IMG/VR virus record: IMGVR_UViG_3300034062_002746
Coordinates: 1-35,360 of that record
Reading direction: 5' to 3' (one strand)
Origin: a virus
Length of the DNA stretch: 35,360 nucleotides
Shown here: piece after piece, positions 14,547 to 21,169 of the stretch
Layout: every line of letters begins with the position of its first letter
Position numbering within the stretch: position 1 is the stretch's first letter
The notes under the pieces: model-generated
The model's input: only the letters and a program-made list of their open reading frames with translations
What the model was told of the DNA's origin: nothing
Databases searched by the model: none
Program-made: the position numbers and the translations under genes

Positions 14547-15367
14547 GCGTTGTCATCGACGGAACCACGGGCGTCTCGGGCGTAAGCGGGTCGGCATCCA
14601 CGCCAGCCGTGCAGGGCGAGGACAGCAACACGGGAGTGTTCTTCCCTGCGGCAGACACCATCGCCTTCTCGGAGGGTGGGGTTGAGGTTATGCGGATCAC
14701 GCCCGACGCCAGAGTGGGCATCGGGACCACCACACCGTCCACCGCCCTGCATGTGAATGGCACGGTCACGGCGACAACTTTTGCGGGAAGCCTCACGGGG
14801 ACTGCCTCCAACACGACCAGCATTAGCAGTGCTGTAGGCAGCAATTTCACTTGGACTGGTATTCAGGGTTTCCAATCAAACCAAAACACAACCGGGTCAA
14901 ACCCCCCCTTGCAGGCTTATTCATCAAGTGGCGGCGCTATCATGGCGTTCCACCGTGCGAACGTCTACGCCGTCAACATGGGCCTAGACAGCGACAACGT
15001 GTTCCGCATTGGTGGTTGGTCGGCTCCAGCAAACCTCCTCCAGATGGACATGGCGGGCAACCTGACCATGGCCAACAACGTAACCGCATACTCCGACATC
15101 CGCTTGAAGGAAGACCTTGAGCCTATTCCGGATGCGATAGAGAAGGTGCAGTCCCTGACGGGGTACACATACACTCGCATAGACAGCGGGCAGCGTCAGA
15201 CGGGGTTGGTCGCTCAGGAGGTGCAGAAGGTCCTGCCGGAGGCGGTCATGGACAATGGAGAGCATCTGAGCCTTGCCTATGGAAACATGGTCGGCCTGCT
15301 GATTGAGGCCATCAAGGAGCAACAGGCGCAGATCGACGAGCTCCGCGCCAAGATTGAAGGTGTGTGA
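14543..15367 (+). CDS. Tail fibre with peptidase S74 intramolecular chaperone
   Basis: This is a 274-residue fibre. The N-terminal third has shaft motifs (NTGVFFPAADTIAFSEGGVE, VGIGTTTPSTALHVNG) and the middle is a short variable region. The C-terminus from about residue 180 is an S74 intramolecular chaperone: YSDIRLKEDLEPIPDAIEKV, GYTYTRID, QTGLVAQEVQKVLPEAV, YGNMVGLLIEAIKEQ and a closing coiled coil. In this family the Ser-Lys dyad, spaced S-x-x-x-x-K, cuts the chaperone off after the trimer has folded. Here the dyad is Ser184 and Lys189, with cleavage expected just before Ser184. The mature fibre would therefore be only about 183 residues. Both key residues are present, so self-cleavage is likely. 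Confidence 0.85.
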   Translation: MSVVIDGTTGVSGVSGSASTPAVQGEDSNTGVFFPAADTIAFSEGGVEVMRITPDARVGIGTTTPSTALHVNGTVTATTFAGSLTGTASNTTSISSAVGSNFTWTGIQGFQSNQNTTGSNPPLQAYSSSGGAIMAFHRANVYAVNMGLDSDNVFRIGGWSAPANLLQMDMAGNLTMANNVTAYSDIRLKEDLEPIPDAIEKVQSLTGYTYTRIDSGQRQTGLVAQEVQKVLPEAVMDNGEHLSLAYGNMVGLLIEAIKEQQAQIDELRAKIEGV

Positions 15368-16245
15368 TGCCACTGCCATCCTCTGGAACGATAACCTTGG
15401 CCCAAATTCAAACTGAGTTTGGAGGGTCCAACCCTATATCGCTGAATGAGTACTACCGTGGCACTGGCAGCGTGACGAACAACAACACCAACATCCCGAC
15501 ATCCGGGACGATATCGATGAGTAACTTCTACAATGGAGTGACATCGACGATAACCTACGTTGGGGGGCTTACGTCTGCCGCAAGCGGCATCTCGGCTGGC
15601 GTCAGGACCATAACGATCAACGGCGCTTTGACTGGCGGTGTTGCAGCATCGCCCTCTGTGGGTGACTTGGTTCTCCTAACTTGGTGCTGCAGTGTCACGG
15701 CCGCGGCGTCGTTCAGCGCCACCACTGCAGGGTGGACAACTATTTTTTCAATCTACAACCCATCGACTACAGGTCGTGGGCAGGGCACCATCCTGTCGGT
15801 TTCCTATAAAATCTGGGCCTCGGGCGACTCTGCGGTAACCTTCACTGTCAGCGCCAGCAGCAACAATGCCTCTGCCGCTTCGATAAAAGTGTTCCGTAAT
15901 ATCCGGCGCTCGGGGTCAACTCCAGAACTGCTGACTGCCACCAACTCGCAGGCAAACGGCTCTTCGGCAACCATTAACCCGCCTGCGATCACTACTGGAA
16001 GCAAGAATTTCGTTGCCGTGGTGTGCGTGGGTTTTGGCAACAACGACAGCTCGGCCCTCACGGCACCGGGAGACATGTTGGCCGTCCTGACCTCCAACGG
16101 CAACGACTTCAGGGATGCTAGGATCGGCATGGGTCACTCGGCCACGATATCGAACGCTGGCACATACACCCCAAGCAATTGGGCCATGGCCACCGCAGTC
16201 GATAGAGCGCCCGTATCCATTACCATTGGGCTGCGGCCAGACTGA
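15367..16245 (+). CDS. Tail fibre-like structural protein
   Basis: This is a 292-residue protein. The opening PLPSSGTITLAQIQTEFGGS, then NPISLNEYYRGTGSVTNN and TSGTISMSNFYNG, is a recurrent N-terminal module of phage tail proteins that I take to be an attachment domain. From about residue 58 there is a single all-beta domain with Ser/Ala-rich strands, GDLVLLTWCCSVTAAASF, GWTTIFSIYNP, SYKIWASGDSAVTFTV and FVAVVCVGFGNN, resembling a jelly-roll or Ig-like fold. The end, APVSITIGLRPD, is a strand. No known ligand-binding signature is visible. It starts on the last base of the S74 fibre stop and is followed by a 72-base gap with a promoter, so it closes this sub-operon. Confidence 0.7.
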   Translation: MPLPSSGTITLAQIQTEFGGSNPISLNEYYRGTGSVTNNNTNIPTSGTISMSNFYNGVTSTITYVGGLTSAASGISAGVRTITINGALTGGVAASPSVGDLVLLTWCCSVTAAASFSATTAGWTTIFSIYNPSTTGRGQGTILSVSYKIWASGDSAVTFTVSASSNNASAASIKVFRNIRRSGSTPELLTATNSQANGSSATINPPAITTGSKNFVAVVCVGFGNNDSSALTAPGDMLAVLTSNGNDFRDARIGMGHSATISNAGTYTPSNWAMATAVDRAPVSITIGLRPD

Positions 16246-16260
16246 CGGCACAAAGCTGGG

Positions 16261-16289
16261 GTGACCGACACCGCGCCCCGTGGTATAAT
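16261..16289 (+). promoter_or_regulatory. Extended -10 sigma70-type promoter with palindrome
   Basis: GTGACC at 16261-16266 (four of six to TTGACA) lies 17 bases before a perfect TATAAT at 16284-16289, preceded by TGG, which gives an extended -10. Start of transcription would be near 16296, about 22 bases before the ATG at 16318 with its GGAGG ribosome site. The -10 box sits in a perfect palindrome (TGGTAT-A-ATACCA, 16281-16293), a possible operator. The surrounding gap 16246-16317 is one of only three real gaps in the late region. Confidence 0.6.
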
Positions 16290-16317
16290 ACCATGAACCC
16301 GAGAGAGGAGGGACATC

Positions 16318-17142
16318 ATGTTTGGCTTTAGTCCCTTCTCAACAGCTCCGTTCTCGGACCTTGGCGAGACAACCGACGTTGTCGTAGGCGTCCTAGGGGT
16401 ATCCGCAGGCACCGCTGTTGGGAGCGTTAGTGCCCCAGCCGCAGCCATCCTCACAGGCGTGTCTGCCTCCGCCGATCTCGGCTCCGTCGTCGTTACTGGC
16501 TCCGCCCTTGTCCCCGTGTCCGGTGTGTCCGCATCTGCGAATGTCGGCTCCGTCACGGTCCAAGCCAATGCCAATGTTGATGTTTCTGGCGTCTCCGCGT
16601 CCGCCAATCTCGGCTCGGTCACCGTCACGGCCTCCGCGCTTGTGCAGCCATCTGGTGTGTCCGCTGCAGGTCAGCTTGGCGACGTCACTGTTGCAGCCTC
16701 TGCCCTTGTCCTCGCAACGGGCGTTTCCGCTGAAGCGCAGCTTGGTGATGTCGTCGTCGCGGGCTCGGCCCTAGTCCTTCCCACGGGCGTCTCGGGTGCA
16801 TCGGCTCTTGGTACGGTGGTCGTTCAGGCTGGCGCGGAAGTTCCTGTGGTCGGCGTCTCCGCCTCCGGTGCTGTTGGTTCCGTCACCGTTACAGGCTCTG
16901 CGGTCGTCATCCCGCTCGGCGTCAGCGCCATTGGCCGCGTTGGTCAGGTCACTGTCTGGGGTAACATTGTGCCGAACCCCGGTACGGCTTGGGACCCGCT
17001 CAACCCCGTGCCGCCCACATCGTGGGCTGGCATCACACCACTACCGGGTTCGGCGTGGACGCAGGTCGATCCTAATGCTATAAACGTCTGGACAGAAATT
17101 GAGCCAGCGCCCACTACGGTATGGGCCCCAGTCGCCGCGTGA
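16318..17142 (+). CDS. Tandem-repeat tail protein (GVSA and Trp repeats)
   Basis: This is a 274-residue protein. After a 26-residue head (FGFSPFSTAPFSDLGETTD) it has nine tandem units, mostly of 22 residues, with consensus GVSASA-x-LGSVTVTGSALV and Pro near the end. This suggests stacked beta strands as in a fibrous stalk. From about residue 223 a second repeat type follows, Trp-centred, about 12-13 residues long: TAWDPLNPVP, TSWAGITPLP, SAWTQVDPNA, NVWTEIEPAP and TVWAPVAA. No signal peptide or enzyme motif is present. It is probably a virion fibre or spike component; related repeats occur in marine phage tail genes as far as I recall. It has its own predicted promoter and ribosome site (GAGGAGGG). 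Confidence 0.72.
   Translation: MFGFSPFSTAPFSDLGETTDVVVGVLGVSAGTAVGSVSAPAAAILTGVSASADLGSVVVTGSALVPVSGVSASANVGSVTVQANANVDVSGVSASANLGSVTVTASALVQPSGVSAAGQLGDVTVAASALVLATGVSAEAQLGDVVVAGSALVLPTGVSGASALGTVVVQAGAEVPVVGVSASGAVGSVTVTGSAVVIPLGVSAIGRVGQVTVWGNIVPNPGTAWDPLNPVPPTSWAGITPLPGSAWTQVDPNAINVWTEIEPAPTTVWAPVAA
16396..16983 (+). repeat. Nine in-frame tandem repeats of about 66 bases
   Basis: Each unit encodes G-V-S-x-x-x-x-x-G-x-V-x-V and on to the next GVS. The first unit is 20 codons and the others 22. Units have diverged at third positions and at several residues, so this is an old amplification held by selection at protein level and not a recent expansion. Confidence 0.85.
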
Positions 17143-17151
17143 GGATGAGAG

Positions 17152-18291
17152 ATGCCTAGCACATACACAAGCAACCTCGGTATCGAGCTTCCAGCCGACG
17201 GCGAACAGGACGGCGTCTGGGGTGATGTTGTCAATGACAACATGAATATCTTGGACCGTGGGATCAACGGGTCGATTAGCCTGTCCTTGAGCGGAACATC
17301 CTCAACACTGACCACCTCCGACGGCGTTCTCAGCAACGGCCAGTACAAGGCCCTGATCCTCGGTGGCACCCCGAGTGGGACGCATACGATCACCATCGCC
17401 CCAAATGACGCCCAGAAGATTTACTACGTCTACAACCTTTCTGGTCAGTCGGTCGTCCTGTCGCAGGGGTCCGGCACAACCGTGACCATCGCCAACAACG
17501 ATACTGCGGTCGTCTACTCGGACGGGGGTGGCGGCGCGGCGGGCGTTGTAAACCTGACCGACCATTTTGCCATGAACTCGGCAAAGATCACGGGCGGAGC
17601 CATCTCCGGGGTGTCCTTGTCCACCAGCAGTGCGACAGTGACGGGCGGTACGATCAACGGTACAACCGTAGGTGCCTCGACTGCGTCCAGTGGTGCCTTC
17701 ACCACGCTGTCGGCGTCAGGAGCCACGGCCCTCTCAGGGACCACCACGCTTACCGCCCAGCTCGGCCTTGGCGGCGCAAACTACGGAACAGCGGGGCAAG
17801 TGCTGACGTCTCAGGGCGCAGGGAGCGCCCCCGCTTGGGCCAACAGCTTCCCGTCCGGCGGCATCATACTCTGGTCAGGCTCTGTGGCCTCGATCCCCGC
17901 CGGTTGGCTTTTGTGCAACGGAAGCAGTGGAACTCCTGACCTTCGGGATCGTTTCGTCGTTGGTGCTGGATCGACATATGCCGTAGCTGCAACTGGCGGC
18001 TCTGCTACTGTCACGCTGTCCACCTCGGAGATTCCGTCCCACACGCACACGTTCAGTGCCACGACCTCCACTGACGGCGCTCACGCCCACACCTACCAGC
18101 TCCCAGATTTGATCTCGAACGGTGAGCGCGACAACAATCCGCAGTTTGGCGACACAACTTCGACTGCGACAACATCCACCGCAGGCGCACACAACCACAC
18201 CGTCAGCGGCACCACCGCTGCGTCTGGCTCCGGGGGCGCTCACGAAAACCGTCCGCCGTACTACGCTCTTGCCTACATCATGAAGTCGTAA
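17152..18291 (+). CDS. Tail fibre with phage tail-collar C-terminal domain
   Basis: This is a 379-residue protein. Residues 1-60 form an attachment head (YTSNLGIELPADGEQDGVWG, DVVNDNMNILDRGI). Then comes a beta-rich shaft with Gly/Thr repeats (GGTINGTTVGASTASSGAFT). From about residue 233 there is a tail-collar domain: PSGGIILWSGSVASIPAGW, LLCNGSSGTPDLRDRFVVGA and IPSHTHTFSA. His-rich turns (AHAHTY, AHNHTV) follow, and the end is ENRPPYYALAYIMKS, the usual closing strand. In T4 gp12 and relatives such His-x-His turns bind metal inside a trimer; the same arrangement is likely here. It is the last gene of the fibre array. Ribosome site GAGGATGAGAG lies just upstream. Confidence 0.85.
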   Translation: MPSTYTSNLGIELPADGEQDGVWGDVVNDNMNILDRGINGSISLSLSGTSSTLTTSDGVLSNGQYKALILGGTPSGTHTITIAPNDAQKIYYVYNLSGQSVVLSQGSGTTVTIANNDTAVVYSDGGGGAAGVVNLTDHFAMNSAKITGGAISGVSLSTSSATVTGGTINGTTVGASTASSGAFTTLSASGATALSGTTTLTAQLGLGGANYGTAGQVLTSQGAGSAPAWANSFPSGGIILWSGSVASIPAGWLLCNGSSGTPDLRDRFVVGAGSTYAVAATGGSATVTLSTSEIPSHTHTFSATTSTDGAHAHTYQLPDLISNGERDNNPQFGDTTSTATTSTAGAHNHTVSGTTAASGSGGAHENRPPYYALAYIMKS

Positions 18292-18294
18292 GCT

Positions 18295-18537
18295 ATGACA
18301 CCCGAGATGCTCTGGAGTCTTGGTCTCAGCGCGGCACTCGGCCTGATCGGCTGGGTGCTGAAAAACCATGTCGAGGAGGTGAAGCGGTTGCAAATCCTGC
18401 TGAACCGCACCCGCGAGGAGGTCGCGCGTGACTACGTCACACGGGCCGACATGCACACCGACATGAACCGGGTCATCTCGCGGCTGGACAACCTCGACAA
18501 GAAGATCGACGAACTGATGCGGAGCCTTAGCAGATGA
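18295..18537 (+). CDS. Small membrane-anchored coiled-coil protein, possible i-spanin
   Basis: This is an 80-residue protein with an N-terminal membrane segment (MLWSLGLSAALGLIGWVL, about residues 5-22) followed by a charged helical, coiled-coil-type region (EEVKRLQILLNRTREEVARD and RVISRLDNLDKKIDELMRSL). That is the layout of an inner-membrane spanin, and the next gene, overlapping by four bases, is a lipoprotein, as in Rz/Rz1-type pairs. However, 80 residues is short to cross the periplasm, and small membrane coiled-coil proteins also occur as holin helpers. The spanin reading is therefore an inference. It starts three bases after the tail-collar fibre. Confidence 0.65.
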   Translation: MTPEMLWSLGLSAALGLIGWVLKNHVEEVKRLQILLNRTREEVARDYVTRADMHTDMNRVISRLDNLDKKIDELMRSLSR

Positions 18538-18749
18538 GACTAGCACTCGTCCTCTTGGTCGCCGGATGCGGCCCTGTTACTGTGTCTTCGGTGGCCTACA
18601 CCACTGCCTGCCCGAAAGGTGACCGACAGTGCGAGATTCGTCAGAATGCGGAAACGCTGTACTACATGGCCATGCCAGACGCGGCCAACCAGCTCCTGTG
18701 CTCTGGCGACACGCGGGATGCTATGGGAGCCTTGTGCTCTATCTACTGA
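18534..18749 (+). CDS. Small lipoprotein, possible o-spanin
   Basis: This is a 71-residue protein with the start MRLALVLLVAGC. The lipobox V-A-G-C ends at Cys12, giving an unusually short signal peptide. The mature part contains four more Cys residues (TACPKGDRQCEIRQ, LLCSGDTRDAMGALC), which suggests disulfides in the periplasm. The gene overlaps the upstream membrane coiled-coil gene by four bases and the next exported gene starts inside it. Position and lipobox fit an outer-membrane spanin subunit, although typical ones are rich in Pro and have fewer Cys. Another periplasmic lipoprotein role, such as superinfection exclusion, is equally possible. Confidence 0.6.
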   Translation: MRLALVLLVAGCGPVTVSSVAYTTACPKGDRQCEIRQNAETLYYMAMPDAANQLLCSGDTRDAMGALCSIY

Positions 18750-19408
18750 TGGCCCTGCCCGCCGCCGCCCAAGTCACGGGCGATCTGAACACGAACAGTG
18801 GAAATAACGACTCCGTCATAGGCTCCAACAACAATGACAGCACCACGAACTACAACGGTGCTGGGTCTGCCCCATTCTCAACGCCCGTGCCGACAGCCGC
18901 AGCGCCGACAGTCATGGGCGGCGGCGGCAATGATAGCTGCCTCATTCCGACGCAGAGTGCTTTCCAGATCAGCATTTTCGGTCGCGCCGAGGGTAGCATG
19001 GAGCAAGACCCGGAGTGCAACCGCCGCAAGGATGCGAGGCTTCTAGGGACGCCGCAGGAGCAAGGGGGCCTCGGTCTGCAGGTCAGCGGCATCTCGGTGA
19101 TGTGCGACAACCCCGCCATCTTCAAGGCCATGGCCCTAGCCTCGACGCCGTGCCCCATCTACAGCCTAGAGACAGGCAAACTGCTGGTGGGCCGAGAGGG
19201 GTACATGGCCATGCGTGACAGCCCCCATGTGTATGTGGTAGGATACGCCCAAGATCAGTCCTTTTGGGACACATTTCTCATGATGGGAGAGGAGCTTCCA
19301 GATGTCCTACCTCAAGAAAGCAGTGGCCCTACTTTGTCTGAGCGCTTCCGTCGCTCACGCAGAGCCGACGATGACGAACCTGCAGGGGTCGGCCCAGACA
19401 ATCCTTAA
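18734..19408 (+). CDS. Exported protein of unknown function (Asn-rich N-terminus)
   Basis: This is a 224-residue protein if started at GTG 18734, which has GGGAG five bases upstream and creates a short signal peptide (MLYLLMALPAAA, cut before Gln13). ATG 18749 would remove most of it. The mature N-terminus is low-complexity (LNTNSGNNDSVIGSNNNDST). The middle and C-terminal region has conserved-looking blocks: SMEQDPECNRRKDARLLG, GISVMCDNPAIFKAMALAST, PCPIYSLETGKLLVGREGY and FWDTFLMMGEELPD. I recall similar DCNRRxDA...MC...TPCPI proteins in other marine phages, function unknown. Its last 107 bases overlap the next gene in a different frame, and the C-terminal 35 residues (Arg/Asp-rich) look less constrained than the rest. 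Confidence 0.65.
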   Translation: MLYLLMALPAAAQVTGDLNTNSGNNDSVIGSNNNDSTTNYNGAGSAPFSTPVPTAAAPTVMGGGGNDSCLIPTQSAFQISIFGRAEGSMEQDPECNRRKDARLLGTPQEQGGLGLQVSGISVMCDNPAIFKAMALASTPCPIYSLETGKLLVGREGYMAMRDSPHVYVVGYAQDQSFWDTFLMMGEELPDVLPQESSGPTLSERFRRSRRADDDEPAGVGPDNP

Positions 19409-20051
19409 CCAGTTGTCAGCGGCCCAGAGCCTGACGGCTGGCGCGGTCTACAGTGCTGGCCAAGGCGACATCCTCGCTCCCGGCATCATGCAGACGGCGA
19501 CTGTCACCGAGCAGATGCGGCTTGATTACAACGCCGACGTTCAGGGGGTGATCGACGCGACCTACTACAACGCCGAGCTCCTGTTTCAGGATAACTACGT
19601 CGCAACGATGGCAAATCTCGATACGGCTGTCGATAACCTCGTTGCCGCGACTGCGGTTTTGATGGAGGTGCAGGCGGTTGCGAACATGGCTGCCAATGCC
19701 GACACGGTGCAGCAGCAGATGGCCGTGCAGGCCGTTCTGACCAACAGCGACATGACCATTACCGCCGCCGACGTGAGTAACTACAACAACGCCCTCGGCG
19801 CGGTGCAGTCTTACGCCCGCGATGCTGGCGCTTTCTTGGCTGCCTCGCGCAACACGACCATGACCAGCACTGTGGATGCCTACGCCTCCACCAGCGGCAC
19901 CAGCCTCTACGGCGCGACGGTGGCCTACTCTGCCACGGCTGACATCATGAACATCAGCGCCACCAACGTCTTTGGTATCGGCCTGCAAGGGCTGCTACAG
20001 GCCAACACTGTGACACTGGCCGACGTTTACGCGGCAGGCTACGGCTCGTGA
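19302..20051 (+). CDS. Exported Ala/Thr-rich helical protein, unknown function
   Basis: This 249-residue protein begins with a clear signal peptide (MSYLKKAVALLCLSASVAHA, cut before Glu21). The mature chain is mainly helical and rich in Ala, Thr, Asn and Val (TVQQQMAVQAVLTNSDM, QSYARDAGAFLAASRN), with no Cys. GAGAGGAG eleven bases before ATG 19302 makes this start strong, even though it lies 107 bases inside the upstream gene. The following gene starts within its last four bases. It is presumably released to the periplasm; whether it is virion-associated or acts in lysis or exclusion cannot be told from sequence. Confidence 0.7.
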   Translation: MSYLKKAVALLCLSASVAHAEPTMTNLQGSAQTILNQLSAAQSLTAGAVYSAGQGDILAPGIMQTATVTEQMRLDYNADVQGVIDATYYNAELLFQDNYVATMANLDTAVDNLVAATAVLMEVQAVANMAANADTVQQQMAVQAVLTNSDMTITAADVSNYNNALGAVQSYARDAGAFLAASRNTTMTSTVDAYASTSGTSLYGATVAYSATADIMNISATNVFGIGLQGLLQANTVTLADVYAAGYGS

Positions 20052-20479
20052 GCGAAGAAGCTGAAACCAACGGCCTGCGGATCGCAGGTTTCGACATCAA
20101 GGGCTGGTGGCTTGCCGCCGCCCTTCCTGTCTTGTCTGGCTTGAGCGGCACGATCTACGTGGGCTACGATACCGTCAACCGTTTCTGGGCTGTTGAGGAG
20201 AGCGTAGATGGCGTCTTGGGCGTTGAAAGCCGGGTGCAGACGCTTGAGCAAGCCATACAGGACAATGACGTCCGGGGCCTTGCCCCTAAGTTGTCGGCGA
20301 TCAGCACCCAGATGGTGTCGATCCTCGAACAACAGAAAGAGCTGATGGACTTGCGGTCCATGGTTGAGAAGTCGGACGCTGTTACCAGCGGCCTTGAGGG
20401 CAAGCTTGAGAAGTATGACGCCGAGATCGAAGACCTGTGGAAAGCGATGGACGATCTGATAAGGAACCCGATGCAATGA
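20048..20479 (+). CDS. Membrane-anchored coiled-coil protein, unknown function
   Basis: This 143-residue protein starts at GTG 20048, overlapping the previous stop. After a short N-terminal stretch it has one membrane segment (WWLAAALPVLSGLSGTIYVG, about residues 20-40), then a long coiled coil (VESRVQTLEQAIQDND, QMVSILEQQKELMDLRSMVE and LEGKLEKYDAEIEDLWKAMD). With a periplasmic coiled coil this is a better length match to an inner-membrane spanin than the 80-residue protein at 18295, but it lacks an overlapping lipoprotein partner. I recall similar proteins in the same neighbourhood of other marine phages. Role unknown. Confidence 0.68.
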   Translation: MSEEAETNGLRIAGFDIKGWWLAAALPVLSGLSGTIYVGYDTVNRFWAVEESVDGVLGVESRVQTLEQAIQDNDVRGLAPKLSAISTQMVSILEQQKELMDLRSMVEKSDAVTSGLEGKLEKYDAEIEDLWKAMDDLIRNPMQ

Positions 20480-20667
20480 TGAAACTTGAGAACTTCGTTT
20501 GGCTGGGCTTCATCGCCGCCTTGGGCGCGGTCTTCTACCTGTCTGGTGACGGGTTCTACCGCTACCCCTGCCAAGACCCCGTGAACTGGACTGCACTCGA
20601 GTGCACTCCCCCGATTTGCCTTCGCACTGGAATGTGCGCCAATGATCTGACAGGAGCCTCGCAATGA
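20476..20667 (+). CDS. Small Cys-containing membrane protein, unknown function
   Basis: This is a 63-residue protein. The N-terminal segment FVWLGFIAALGAVFYLSG is a membrane anchor or uncleaved signal, followed by YRYPCQDPVNWTALEC, TPPICLRTGMC and NDLTG. The four Cys residues (PC, EC, IC, MC) probably form two disulfides in the periplasm. I recall the YPCQDP-x-NW...C-x-PPIC motif from other marine phage genomes. ATG 20476 is nine bases after AAGGAA; ATG 20479 is the alternative. Its ends overlap both neighbours by four bases. Function is unknown. Confidence 0.68.
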   Translation: MMKLENFVWLGFIAALGAVFYLSGDGFYRYPCQDPVNWTALECTPPICLRTGMCANDLTGASQ

Positions 20668-20945
20668 GCAAGAACGACCCAGACGTGATGGAAGCCAAGC
20701 TGCGCTACTTTATTGGCGTGGCCCTGACCGTGATCCTCGGTGGGGTGATCTTCTCCATCCTCTACAGTTTGATTTTCGTGACCCAGCCGCTCGGCGACTC
20801 GAGCGAGAACGACCGCAAGTTCTTTGAGCTGCTGACCCCCATCGCCTCGTTCATCGTGGGTGCCTTGGGCGGCGTGATGGCGGCCGGAAACAACAAACAA
20901 AAGGGCGGCAATGACGAGCCCCCGACACAGGAGTACACCGAATGA
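20664..20945 (+). CDS. Two-segment membrane protein, holin candidate
   Basis: This is a 93-residue protein with two membrane segments, FIGVALTVILGGVIFSILYS (about residues 16-36) and LLTPIASFIVGALGGVMAAG (about 57-76). They are separated by a short charged loop (GDSSENDRKFFE), and the protein ends in a polar tail (NNKQKGGNDEPPTQEYTE). That is the size and layout of a class II holin, the protein that opens the inner membrane for the endolysin. The endolysin gene lies 630 bases downstream in the same cassette. The call rests on topology and context only; holins share little sequence. The start overlaps the preceding stop by four bases. Confidence 0.6.
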   Translation: MSKNDPDVMEAKLRYFIGVALTVILGGVIFSILYSLIFVTQPLGDSSENDRKFFELLTPIASFIVGALGGVMAAGNNKQKGGNDEPPTQEYTE

Positions 20946-21169
20946 TCGGTCGCATCGTAGGTATGCTTGTTGGCCGCAAGCTCAAAGAGAAGGCCGTGGA
21001 CGCAGTGCTGGACAAGGTGAACCTGCCTGACCCGGTCGAGAACGCGATCAAGGTCGCAGCCACGGGCAACGTTGGCGATCTGCTCGGCGGCATGGGCAAG
21101 GACATGGCGCAGGAAGCTGTGCTTGGTGCAATCACCAAGAAGGTGCCGATCAAGAGACCGAAGAAATGA
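20942..21169 (+). CDS. Small amphipathic protein, unknown function
   Basis: This is a 75-residue protein with an N-terminal amphipathic or weakly hydrophobic helix (IGRIVGMLVGRKLKEKAVDA), a short block VLDKVNLPDPVENAIKVAAT, a Gly-rich turn and a basic tail (KKVPIKRPKK). It is not long enough for a clear membrane span. It sits between the holin candidate and the exported nuclease, overlapping both by four bases. A lysis-timing or membrane-associated role is suggested only by location; I cannot assign one. Confidence 0.62.
   Translation: MIGRIVGMLVGRKLKEKAVDAVLDKVNLPDPVENAIKVAATGNVGDLLGGMGKDMAQEAVLGAITKKVPIKRPKK

Noticed and set aside
16396-16983. Regular repeats considered as a CRISPR array
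   Set aside because: Repeats are contiguous, in frame, diverged at third positions and translate to a clean 22-residue protein repeat; there are no spacers and no cas genes.
10582-18291. Search for a diversity-generating retroelement acting on the fibre genes
   Set aside because: No reverse transcriptase gene and no template/variable repeat pair with adenine-biased mismatches was seen; the repeats found differ at all base types.
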